Shown: positions 5,536 to 11,170 of the stretch, one piece after another
Layout: every line of letters begins with the position of its first letter
Position numbering within the stretch: position 1 is the first letter of the stretch
Assembly (NCBI GenBank): GCA_044359565.1
Contig: JBIKLX010000076.1
Span: forward strand, 1 to 14,062
Direction of reading: 5' to 3'
Origin: VFMC01 sp044359565
GTDB taxonomy: Bacteria; Actinomycetota; Acidimicrobiia; Acidimicrobiales; Ilumatobacteraceae
Length of the DNA: 14,062 nt
Program-made: the position numbers and the translations under genes
The notes under the pieces: generated by a model
Told to the model about the DNA's origin: nothing
What the model saw: the letters and a program-made list of their open reading frames with translations, nothing else
The model's database searches: none

Positions 5536-6409
5536 TCGCGGGGGAGATGACCACCCGGCGGTTCGGTTCCTCACCGGCCGAGCTGGTGACCACACCATCG
5601 ACCTCGGCCAGCACATCGTGCACGACCTTGCGATCGGCCGACGACATCGGCTCGAGGCTGCGGGCCGTGCCATCGGCGACGACCTGCTCGGCAACCTGCT
5701 GGGCAAAGCGCGAGAGTGCTTCGCGCCGGCGTTCGCGGTAGCCACCCACATCGACACGAAGATGCGTGTCGTGGTCGCCCAGCCGACGCTGTGCCACCAC
5801 ACGGACGATCTCCTGCACTGCTTGGAGGGTGCTGCCACGAGGGCCGACAAGCAGGCCCAGATCGGCGCCGTCGACCTTCACTTCGATGTCGTCACCCTCC
5901 ACGACTGCCGCAGTGGTGCCGGTGAGACCGAATGCCCCTACCAGACCGGAGATGAAGTTCGTCGCCTCGTCGGCTACCTGCTGGGGGGTCACGTCGGTCT
6001 CCTTGGTGCGCGTCGGCGCTGCGTCGTTCGTTGGTGCGTCGGTACTGGATTCGGCTGCTCGGGCCGCCTGACGCTGCTTGGGCTGCGAGCGCTGGCCGCC
6101 CTCGGCACGCTGTCGGGGCTGAGCGTTCTTGGGGGCACGCTCGGCGCCTGCGTCGGGAGCATCGTTCCCCGCACCGGCCGGCTTGCTGTCGCTGCGCCTC
6201 TTACGATCGCGGCGCTCGACCTTGGCCCGCGGTGTGGTGGGGCGCACACGGGCACGTACCCGGGCCTCACCGCGCTGACGACCGAACAGCCCCACCCGGG
6301 GCTCTTCGATGATCTCGAATTCGGCGTCGTCTTCCACCACACCGAGCCGATCGAGCGCAGCGCTCTTGGCTTCTTCGATCGTACGACCGGTCGTTTCGAC
6401 CCATTCCAT
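5528..6409 (-). CDS. jag: RNA-binding protein Jag/KhpB (Jag-N, KH and R3H domains)
   Basis: This 293-residue protein has three parts. Residues 1-55 are a Jag-N domain (WVETTGRTIEEAKSAALDRL, then PRVGLFGRQRGEARV). Residues about 56-140 are a long, low-complexity linker rich in Arg, Ala, Pro and Gln. The C-terminal part is a KH domain with the GPRG loop at 189-192 and an R3H domain with the R-x3-H pair at Arg260/His264. It is a cytoplasmic RNA-binding protein linked in other bacteria to cell division and cell-wall control, often next to yidC. ATG 6409 has AGAGGTT about five bases upstream. It starts 11 bases after the yidC stop and overlaps rsmG by eight bases, so it is in the same transcription unit. 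Confidence 0.93.
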   Translation of the reverse strand: MEWVETTGRTIEEAKSAALDRLGVVEDDAEFEIIEEPRVGLFGRQRGEARVRARVRPTTPRAKVERRDRKRRSDSKPAGAGNDAPDAGAERAPKNAQPRQRAEGGQRSQPKQRQAARAAESSTDAPTNDAAPTRTKETDVTPQQVADEATNFISGLVGAFGLTGTTAAVVEGDDIEVKVDGADLGLLVGPRGSTLQAVQEIVRVVAQRRLGDHDTHLRVDVGGYRERRREALSRFAQQVAEQVVADGTARSLEPMSSADRKVVHDVLAEVDGVVTSSAGEEPNRRVVISPANA

Positions 6410-6420
6410 GACTGAACCTC

Positions 6421-7461
6421 TTATTGCTTCGGGGGCCGCGTCGAGCCACCGGGCTTGGGCCGCGTCGCGCGGCCCGTCGGTGCAGGCCGTCCGGCCTTGC
6501 TCGCGGGCGTGGGCTTGTTCTTCGGCGGGGTGACCCGCTTGCTCACCGTGGTCGACGACGACGGCTTTGCGTTTTTCGCTGCTGAGTCTTTCGCGGCAGC
6601 AGCTTCTTTCTTCATCTGACCGAACAGGCCACCGCCGCCCGGCTCATTCTTGGCCATCTCGCGGGCCTTCTCGCCGGCGGCCATCGCCTGGCGGCCGAGC
6701 GACTCGTCGCCCTTGTAGAAGCGGCGAGTGGTGTACCACTGCAGGCCGATACGGAAGACTGCCTGGGCCATGTAGTAGATGACCAGACCGGTGAGGTAGA
6801 ACACCAGGAACACGGCGAACACCACCGGCAGGTACTGCATCAGCTTCTGCTGCATCGGCGACATCGTCGGGCTCACCGATGCGCGGGCCGCAACCATCTT
6901 CTGCTGCACCAGGTACAGGGCACCGAGCGCCACCACCAGCAAGGCATAGACGAACCCCCCGGTGAACGACTCACCGATCGCTTGGATCGGGGTCTTCGCC
7001 AGGTCGAGGCCCCACGCCAGCATCTCGTTCTGGCCGACAAGGTCTTGGTAGAGCTTCGAGGTCGTGGAGATGTACTGCGGGGTGAACCCGGGGAAACCCT
7101 CACGTCCTTCGATCTTCTCGGTGAGGCCGTGGAGGACCTGGAACATGATGATGAAGACCGGGAACTGCAGCAGCAGTGGGAAGCACGAGGCCAGCGGATT
7201 GACCTTGTGCTCCTGGTAGAGCTTCATCATCTCTTCGTTCAGCTTCTGGCGATCGCCGCGGTGCTCTTGCTGCAGCCGCCGCAGTTGCGGTTGCAACCGC
7301 TGCATCTCGAGCATGCCCTTGGTGGCCTTCAACTGCAGGGGCGCGGTGATGAGCATCACCACCAGTGCGATCATCGTGATGGCAAGGATGTAGTTGTTGG
7401 TGAAGTCGTAGAACTTGGCCAGCAACCACGCCGGCCCCTCGAACAGACCAAAGGCGATCAT
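6421..7461 (-). CDS. yidC: membrane protein insertase YidC
   Basis: This 346-residue protein belongs to the YidC/Oxa1 family, which inserts and folds membrane proteins with or without the Sec channel. Hydrophobic segments lie at about 24-41, 93-112, 168-186 and 210-232. The cytoplasmic hairpin between the first two reads KGMLEMQRLQPQLRRLQQEH (48-67), followed by the family signature KVNPLASCFPLLLQFPVF (86-103). There is no large periplasmic domain, as expected in Gram-positives. The last 90 residues are a Lys/Pro/Ser-rich basic tail, seen in other actinobacterial YidC and suited to ribosome contact. ATG 7461 overlaps the yidD stop as ATGA. An oddity is that the conserved arginine of the first core helix is replaced by Met36. 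Confidence 0.95.
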   Translation of the reverse strand: MIAFGLFEGPAWLLAKFYDFTNNYILAITMIALVVMLITAPLQLKATKGMLEMQRLQPQLRRLQQEHRGDRQKLNEEMMKLYQEHKVNPLASCFPLLLQFPVFIIMFQVLHGLTEKIEGREGFPGFTPQYISTTSKLYQDLVGQNEMLAWGLDLAKTPIQAIGESFTGGFVYALLVVALGALYLVQQKMVAARASVSPTMSPMQQKLMQYLPVVFAVFLVFYLTGLVIYYMAQAVFRIGLQWYTTRRFYKGDESLGRQAMAAGEKAREMAKNEPGGGGLFGQMKKEAAAAKDSAAKNAKPSSSTTVSKRVTPPKNKPTPASKAGRPAPTGRATRPKPGGSTRPPKQ

Positions 7462-7679
7462 GCGTGGGCTCGCTTTCGCAGGAAGGTGTCGGGCACGGGG
7501 TCCCACCCCGACGGCCCGAACGGTCGACAGCGCAGGAAGCGCCGCAGGGTGAGCAGCAGCCCACGGCCGGGACCGTACTGCTGCAGCGACTCGACGGCGT
7601 AGGTGGAGCACGACGGGGTGAACCGGCAGGGCGACGGCCGTCCCTCGACACCAATCTGATACGAATGGATCAGCCGCAC
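7458..7679 (-). CDS. yidD: membrane protein insertion efficiency factor YidD
   Basis: From GTG 7679 this is a 73-residue protein of the YidD family, a small membrane-associated factor encoded between rnpA and yidC in most bacteria. The cysteine-containing core is clear: PSPCRFTPSCSTYAVESLQQ (15-34) and LRRFLRCRPFGPSGWDPVP (45-63). The stop overlaps the yidC start as ATGA, so translation is coupled. No ribosome-binding site precedes GTG 7679. A start five codons earlier at CTG 7694, which overlaps the rnpA stop as CTGA, would restore the usual N-terminal helix (TNALVRLIHSYQ) with the same spacing to the YQ pair as in other YidD proteins; I regard that as a serious alternative. Confidence 0.9.
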   Translation of the reverse strand: MRLIHSYQIGVEGRPSPCRFTPSCSTYAVESLQQYGPGRGLLLTLRRFLRCRPFGPSGWDPVPDTFLRKRAHA

Positions 7680-7690
7680 TAGTGCGTTCG

Positions 7691-8026
7691 TCAGTCGGCT
7701 GCGGTTCGGCTGCGTTGCTGCGCGCTGATCAACGTCTGTAGATCGTGCCGCAACTCGGGATACGACCGTGCGGCGGCGTCCGGCCGGGCGCCGATGAGAT
7801 ACGCCCCCGCCGGAACCGTCATCTCGGACAGCAGCGATCGGAGTTGGCGCCGCAGACGATTGCGTTGCACGGCCGGACCAAAGGCGCGGCCGATCGCAAA
7901 CGCCACCCGGGGCGGCGACAACGACGGATCGAGAACAGCGGTGCACCACAGCACTCCGGCCCGAGACCGCCGACCCTCTCGCGACAGACGCTGAAAGGTG
8001 CCGCGGTCGCGGATGCGCCAGATCAA
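7691..8026 (-). CDS. rnpA: ribonuclease P protein component
   Basis: This 111-residue basic protein is the cofactor of the RNase P ribozyme that trims the 5' ends of tRNA precursors. The N-terminal region IRDRGTFQRLSREGRR matches the family's R-x-R-x-x-F pattern. The RNA-binding RNR signature is visible as VAFAIGRAFGPAVQRNRLRR (41-60), followed by QLRSLL. The only plausible start is TTG 8026, which overlaps the rpmH stop as TTGA; no ATG or GTG exists nearby and a start further upstream would run through rpmH. The rpmH-rnpA-yidD-yidC order is the standard one. Coupling to translation of rpmH is likely because no separate ribosome-binding site is seen. Confidence 0.94.
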   Translation of the reverse strand: MIWRIRDRGTFQRLSREGRRSRAGVLWCTAVLDPSLSPPRVAFAIGRAFGPAVQRNRLRRQLRSLLSEMTVPAGAYLIGARPDAAARSYPELRHDLQTLISAQQRSRTAAD

Positions 8027-8157
8027 GCCGACAGACGGTGCCGGCCCTTGGCGCGGCGGGCCTTCAAGATGCCCTGGCCGGCGCGGGTACTCATCCGCTG
8101 GCGAAAGCCGTGCTTCTTGGCACGACGACGGTTGTTGGGTTGGAACGTGCGCTTCAC
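8023..8157 (-). CDS. rpmH: 50S ribosomal protein L34
   Basis: This 44-residue, extremely basic protein is ribosomal protein L34 of the large subunit. The sequence MKRTFQPNNRRRAKKHGFRQ, then RMSTRAGQGILKARRAKGR, is diagnostic. GTG 8157 is preceded by a strong ribosome-binding site GAGGAGG five bases upstream. It is the first gene of the minus-strand cluster that continues with rnpA, whose TTG start overlaps the rpmH stop. It is divergent from dnaA, with 270 bases between the two starts that hold the DnaA boxes. Confidence 0.98.
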   Translation of the reverse strand: MKRTFQPNNRRRAKKHGFRQRMSTRAGQGILKARRAKGRHRLSA

Positions 8158-8302
8158 GCCATCCTCCTCGCAGAGCACCGGACGCCGGTGCCGACAGATC
8201 AGGGTTGTCGTCGAATGCGGCACGAACCCGCCACCGAGCAGACAACCTCCATAGGTTAGGGCCGCTCCTCTGTCAGGGCAACCCGAGGTCCCGTGATGAG
8301 GG

Positions 8303-8311
8303 TGTGGATAA
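8303..8311 (-). other. consensus DnaA box
   Basis: TGTGGATAA is the exact reverse complement of TTATCCACA, the bacterial consensus DnaA box. It is the only perfect copy of that form in the window. It lies just upstream of the candidate -10 element of dnaA (8315-8323), where bound DnaA could hinder RNA polymerase. Confidence 0.85.
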
Positions 8312-8314
8312 GTC

Positions 8315-8323
8315 TGCTACGGT
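8315..8323 (+). promoter_or_regulatory. candidate extended -10 promoter of dnaA
   Basis: TGCTACGGT (TG-N-TAnnnT) would start transcription near 8330 and give a leader of roughly 100 bases. No good -35 is seen. The perfect DnaA box ends four bases before it, which fits autorepression. The inverted box pair at 8367-8389 would be inside the leader and could fold as RNA. This is a pattern match only. Confidence 0.35.
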
Positions 8324-8366
8324 GGACGCTTCCGTGATCGCCGGCCATCTGCGATCGTTCCGACTG

Positions 8367-8389
8367 GTTGTCCACACTCTGTGGACAAC
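8367..8389. repeat. inverted pair of DnaA boxes
   Basis: GTTGTCCACA (8367-8376), a three-base spacer CTC, and TGTGGACAAC (8380-8389) are perfect 10-base inverted arms. Each arm carries TTGTCCACA, the form common in high-G+C actinobacteria. Two DnaA molecules would bind face to face; in RNA the same sequence would form a strong hairpin. Confidence 0.85.
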
Positions 8390-8410
8390 AGTGTGGATGC
8401 GGAGAGGCTG

Positions 8411-8431
8411 ATGGGACGGAGGTGCAGGTGA
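8411..8431 (+). other. possible six-codon leader ORF overlapping the dnaA start
   Basis: ATG 8411 opens a frame encoding MGRRCR, which stops at TGA 8429-8431. That stop overlaps the dnaA start as GTGA. GGAG at 8401-8404 sits six bases before the ATG, a proper ribosome-binding-site distance, while the site for dnaA itself (GGAGGT, 8418-8423) is only four bases from its GTG. Expression and coupling are untested. Confidence 0.3.
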
Positions 8432-9831
8432 GCGATACTGAACAGGTGTGGACGGCAGTAGCGCAACTGCTCCGGGCCCAGGTATCAGAAGCCGTGTGGT
8501 TCTCGACCTTCCAAGACGTCGTAGCGCTCGACAGCGGTCCCGACGAGCTGCAGGTCAGCGCCCCCAACAACCACGTTCGCGACCGCATCCTCACTCGCTA
8601 CCTGCCCCTGGTGGTCGATGCCCTCGACGAGATCGGTGCCTCGAACCGCCACCTCGTCGTCGTGGTCCCCGACGCCGACCTGCCGTACGACGAGCCGGCC
8701 GACCTGGTGCCCGACACCGGAACCAGCACCGACGCCTCCGACACCGGCGGCGCACCTACCCGCTCGGGTTCGTCGTCGGGGCGCAGCAACGACTCGGCGC
8801 TCGATCTCGCCGGCCTGAACCCGCGATACACCTTCGAGACCTTCGTGAAGGGTGCCTCGAACCAGTTCGCCCTCGCTGCCGCACTCCGCGTGGCCGAAAC
8901 ACCGGGTCGGTCGTACAACCCGCTGTTCATCTACGGCGCGGCCGGTCTGGGCAAGACTCACCTGCTGCACGCCATCGGCCACTACGTCCACCGCCACTAC
9001 CAGCACGACACGGTGCGCTACGTCAGCACCGAGACATTCCTCAACGAATACGTCGACGGCATCCGCAGCAACACCATCGGCGCCTTCAAGCGGCGCTACC
9101 GCGACATCGACGTGCTGCTCATCGACGACATCCAGTTCATGGAGGGCAAGGAGGGCCTGCAGGAGGAGTTCTTCCACACGTTCAACTCCCTGCACGGCGC
9201 CAACAAGCAGATCGTCATCTCCAGCGACCGCATGCCCGACGCCATCCCCACGCTCGAAGAACGCCTACGCGGCCGGTTCAAGTGGGGTCTCATCACCGAC
9301 ATCCAGCCGCCCGATCTCGAGACTCGTCTGGCCATCTTGCGCAACAAGGCCGAACGCGACCGCAGCCCGGTGCCGTCCGACACGCTCGAGTTCATCGCCA
9401 GCCACATCACGTCGAACATCCGCGAGCTCGAGGGCGCACTCATCCGCGTCACGGCCTACGCCAGCCTCAACCACGTGCCCATCACGACGCACCTGGCCGA
9501 ACAACTCCTCGGCGACCTGCTCACCGACACCGTCGTGAAGCCGCGCACCGACGACGAGATGCTCACCGAGATCGCATCCATCCTCGGTTTCAGTGTCGAC
9601 GCGCTCCGCGGTCGCAGCAGGCAGCGGCCGCTGGTGTCGGCCCGCCAGACGGCGATGTACGTCTTCCGCGAGCTCACCGACCTGAGTTACCCCAGCATCG
9701 CCCGCCTCTTCGGTGGCCGCGACCACACCACGGTCATCCATGCCGTCGACAAGATCCAGCGGCAGATGAAAGAGCGCAAGCAGGTGTACGACCAGGTGAC
9801 CGACCTCATCCAGCGATTGAAGACGAGTTGA
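8428..9831 (+). CDS. dnaA: chromosomal replication initiator protein DnaA
   Basis: This 467-residue protein is the AAA+ initiator that binds DnaA boxes and opens the origin. Domain I (about 1-80) includes AVWFSTF (22-28). Domain II (about 85-130) is a short Asp/Ser/Thr/Gly-rich linker, far shorter than in Streptomyces. The AAA+ domain has Walker A GAAGLGKTH (170-178), Walker B LLIDDIQF (230-237) and the RGRF arginine motif (281-284). Domain IV ends with the DNA-recognition signature GGRDHTTVIHA (429-439). I chose GTG 8428 because GGAGGT lies just upstream and the protein then begins at the usual SDTEQVW; GTG 8422 in the same frame is an alternative. Consensus DnaA boxes flank the gene on both sides, pointing to autoregulation. 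Confidence 0.98.
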   Translation: MSDTEQVWTAVAQLLRAQVSEAVWFSTFQDVVALDSGPDELQVSAPNNHVRDRILTRYLPLVVDALDEIGASNRHLVVVVPDADLPYDEPADLVPDTGTSTDASDTGGAPTRSGSSSGRSNDSALDLAGLNPRYTFETFVKGASNQFALAAALRVAETPGRSYNPLFIYGAAGLGKTHLLHAIGHYVHRHYQHDTVRYVSTETFLNEYVDGIRSNTIGAFKRRYRDIDVLLIDDIQFMEGKEGLQEEFFHTFNSLHGANKQIVISSDRMPDAIPTLEERLRGRFKWGLITDIQPPDLETRLAILRNKAERDRSPVPSDTLEFIASHITSNIRELEGALIRVTAYASLNHVPITTHLAEQLLGDLLTDTVVKPRTDDEMLTEIASILGFSVDALRGRSRQRPLVSARQTAMYVFRELTDLSYPSIARLFGGRDHTTVIHAVDKIQRQMKERKQVYDQVTDLIQRLKTS

Positions 9832-9866
9832 ACGCTGGGGACATCATGGGGACGCCGAGGCGCGCG

Positions 9867-9894
9867 CGGTGGACAGTCACACCGTCGTCCACCG
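9867..9894. repeat. inverted repeat of CGGTGGAC after dnaA
   Basis: CGGTGGAC (9867-9874) and its reverse complement GTCCACCG (9887-9894) are perfect eight-base arms 12 bases apart. A third copy in direct orientation is at 9929-9936. The core GTGGAC is shared with DnaA boxes, so this may be a pair of weaker boxes. The hairpin lacks a T run, so it is a poor terminator. Confidence 0.55.
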
Positions 9895-9929
9895 AACCAC
9901 GCCGCTGTCATTTCCGGCCTGTGGAGCAC

Positions 9930-9938
9930 GGTGGACAA
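9930..9938 (-). other. DnaA box (8 of 9)
   Basis: GGTGGACAA differs from TGTGGACAA, the arm of the inverted pair upstream of dnaA, only at the first base. It is part of the 15-base sequence GTGGACAACAGTGTG (9931-9945) that also occurs at 8381-8395. Confidence 0.65.
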
Positions 9939-9982
9939 CAGTGTGTGGTCGAAAAGCATCAGCACGCTGGCGCGATGCCCAC

Positions 9983-9998
9983 TTGTGCACAATCCACA
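9983..9998 (+). other. overlapping DnaA-box-like pair beside the AT-rich stretch
   Basis: TTGTGCACA (9983-9991) matches TTGTCCACA at eight of nine bases and sits in the palindrome TTGTGCACAA. CAATCCACA (9990-9998) matches TTATCCACA at seven of nine. They adjoin the AT-rich 10001-10020 stretch, the geometry expected of boxes that load DnaA onto an unwinding element. Confidence 0.5.
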
Positions 9999-10054
9999 CC
10001 CCTTATTACGACCATTACCATGTCATCCATCCGAGTGGTGAGAAAGGTTGCCCT

Positions 10055-11170
10055 GTGAAGTTCCGCTGCGAACGAGACGTCTTGGCCGAAGCACTGGCGA
10101 CGGCGAGCCGCGCCGCCACCGGCCGCGGCAGCACCCATCCGGTGCTGCAAGGTGTGCGCCTCGAGGTGCTGGGCGATCAACTCACCATCACCGGCACCGA
10201 CCTCGAGCTCACCATCCAGAAAGTCGTTGCTGTCGGTGGCGAGGTCGATGGTGGTGCCGTGGTGCCCGCCAAGCTCGCTGCCGACATCGTGCGCGCACTG
10301 CCTGCCGGCCGCGTGGAGGTGGCCGTCGGCGAGGAAGACGTGAAGATCAGCGCCGGCCGCTCGCAGTTCAGCGTGCGCGCACTGTCGTTCGACGACTACC
10401 CGCGCATCAGCCCGTCGGCAGCCGCCGCGGTCACGCTCGACGCCGGTGCCTTCAGCGACGCGCTGCGCCAGGTGGTCAGTGCGGCCAGCAAGGACGAGGG
10501 TCGCCCGGTGCTCACCGGTGTGCTCCTCGCAGCCGAGAACGACGGACTGCGTCTGGTGGCAACCGACTCGTACCGGCTCGCGGTACGTGACCTCCCAGGG
10601 GTGAGCGTGCTCGGCGCCGAACAGCGCGTGCTGGTGCCGGCCCGCGCGCTGAACGAGTTGCAGCGTGTGCTGAGCGACGGTCCCGAGGTCACCTTGCGCA
10701 TCGGCGAGAACGACGCCACCTTCGAGATCGGCGGCACCCGGCTGAGCACCCGCCTCATCCCGGGCGACTTCCCGAACTATCGCCAGCTCATCCCGCCGAG
10801 CCATCCGAACCTGCTCACGGTGAACCGCGGCGAACTGCTCGACGCCATTCGGCGTATGAAAATCCTGGCGCGCGACACGTCCACCACCACGTCGGTACTG
10901 CGTCTGAAGATCTCGGCCGACTCGTTGCAGCTCACCACCATCACCCAAGACATCGGCAACGCGAGCGAAGAACTCGATGCCACTGCCTCGGGCGACGAAC
11001 TGAAGGTGGCGTTCAACCCCGAGTACCTCGCGGCCGGTGTGGAAGCCGTGCCCAACGACGAGGTCACGCTCTCCACCACCGACGGGCTGAAGCCCGCCAT
11101 CGTCCGTGGCGTCGGCAACGACGACTTCCTGTATCTGCTCATGCCGGTGCGTGTCCAGCACGACGCATGA
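10055..11170 (+). CDS. dnaN: DNA polymerase III sliding clamp (beta subunit)
   Basis: This 371-residue protein is of normal clamp length. It forms a ring dimer that tethers DNA polymerase III and repair enzymes to DNA. It begins MKFRCERDVLAEALATASRA, with the early HPVLQGV segment near residue 28. The central domain has the RPVLTGVLL and LRLVATDSYRLAVRDLP blocks, and the C-terminal end LYLLMPVRV is the clamp signature. GTG 10055 has AGAAAGG seven bases upstream, and a start further upstream would extend through the origin gap. The stop overlaps the recF ATG as ATGA, so dnaN and recF are translationally coupled. The gene lies downstream of the second origin segment. Confidence 0.98.
   Translation: MKFRCERDVLAEALATASRAATGRGSTHPVLQGVRLEVLGDQLTITGTDLELTIQKVVAVGGEVDGGAVVPAKLAADIVRALPAGRVEVAVGEEDVKISAGRSQFSVRALSFDDYPRISPSAAAAVTLDAGAFSDALRQVVSAASKDEGRPVLTGVLLAAENDGLRLVATDSYRLAVRDLPGVSVLGAEQRVLVPARALNELQRVLSDGPEVTLRIGENDATFEIGGTRLSTRLIPGDFPNYRQLIPPSHPNLLTVNRGELLDAIRRMKILARDTSTTTSVLRLKISADSLQLTTITQDIGNASEELDATASGDELKVAFNPEYLAAGVEAVPNDEVTLSTTDGLKPAIVRGVGNDDFLYLLMPVRVQHDA

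Larger units (their letters stand above)
8261..8427. other. origin region, part 1 (rpmH-dnaA gap)
   Basis: The gap between divergent rpmH and dnaA contains a perfect DnaA box in reverse orientation at 8303-8311, an inverted pair of boxes at 8367-8389, and a weaker box TGTGGATGC at 8392-8400. CGGTGGAC, a motif repeated downstream of dnaA, is at 8320-8327, and GATCGC/GCGATC at 8336-8341/8351-8356 form a small inverted repeat. The box density and the gene context indicate a replication origin and an autoregulated dnaA control region. No strongly AT-rich unwinding stretch is visible here; a better candidate is in the dnaA-dnaN gap. Confidence 0.75.
9832..10054. other. origin region, part 2 (dnaA-dnaN gap)
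   Basis: This 223-base gap between dnaA and dnaN carries at least five DnaA-box-like sequences: 9868-9876, 9885-9893 (reverse), 9930-9938, 9983-9991 and 9990-9998. The last two are followed by CCTTATTACGACCATTACCA (10001-10020), the most AT-rich stretch in the gap and a reasonable candidate for the DNA-unwinding element. In Mycobacterium and Streptomyces the functional oriC is in this gap, so it is probably the main initiation site here. The ribosome-binding site of dnaN (AGAAAGG, 10041-10047) is at its end. Confidence 0.75.

Noticed and set aside
6000..6240. The Arg/Pro/Ala/Gln-rich stretch in jag as a possible insertion or frameshift
   Set aside because: The reading frame stays open and the flanking Jag-N and KH domains are in the same frame; long disordered linkers are common in actinobacterial Jag proteins.
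8155..8166. ATG-GCG-TGA minimal frame just before the rpmH GTG on the minus strand
   Set aside because: The ATG directly abuts GAGGAGG, leaving no spacing for initiation there; the GTG with five-base spacing is clearly the rpmH start.
8248..8276. CTGACA-N17-TATGGA as an rpmH promoter on the minus strand
   Set aside because: The -10 is a poor match and alternative hexamers in the same stretch are just as good, so I did not list it.
10020..10058. Twelve-codon frame MSSIRVVRKVAL ending in a GTGA overlap with the dnaN start
   Set aside because: There is no ribosome-binding site before its ATG, and the frame simply continues an open stretch running through dnaA in the wrong frame. It lies in the AT-rich origin stretch, whose sequence has another explanation.
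8448..10058. 536-codon open frame overlapping dnaA in another frame on the plus strand
   Set aside because: Its translation is a low-complexity Arg/Pro/His-rich shadow of dnaA, typical of high-G+C DNA; dnaA has every family motif.
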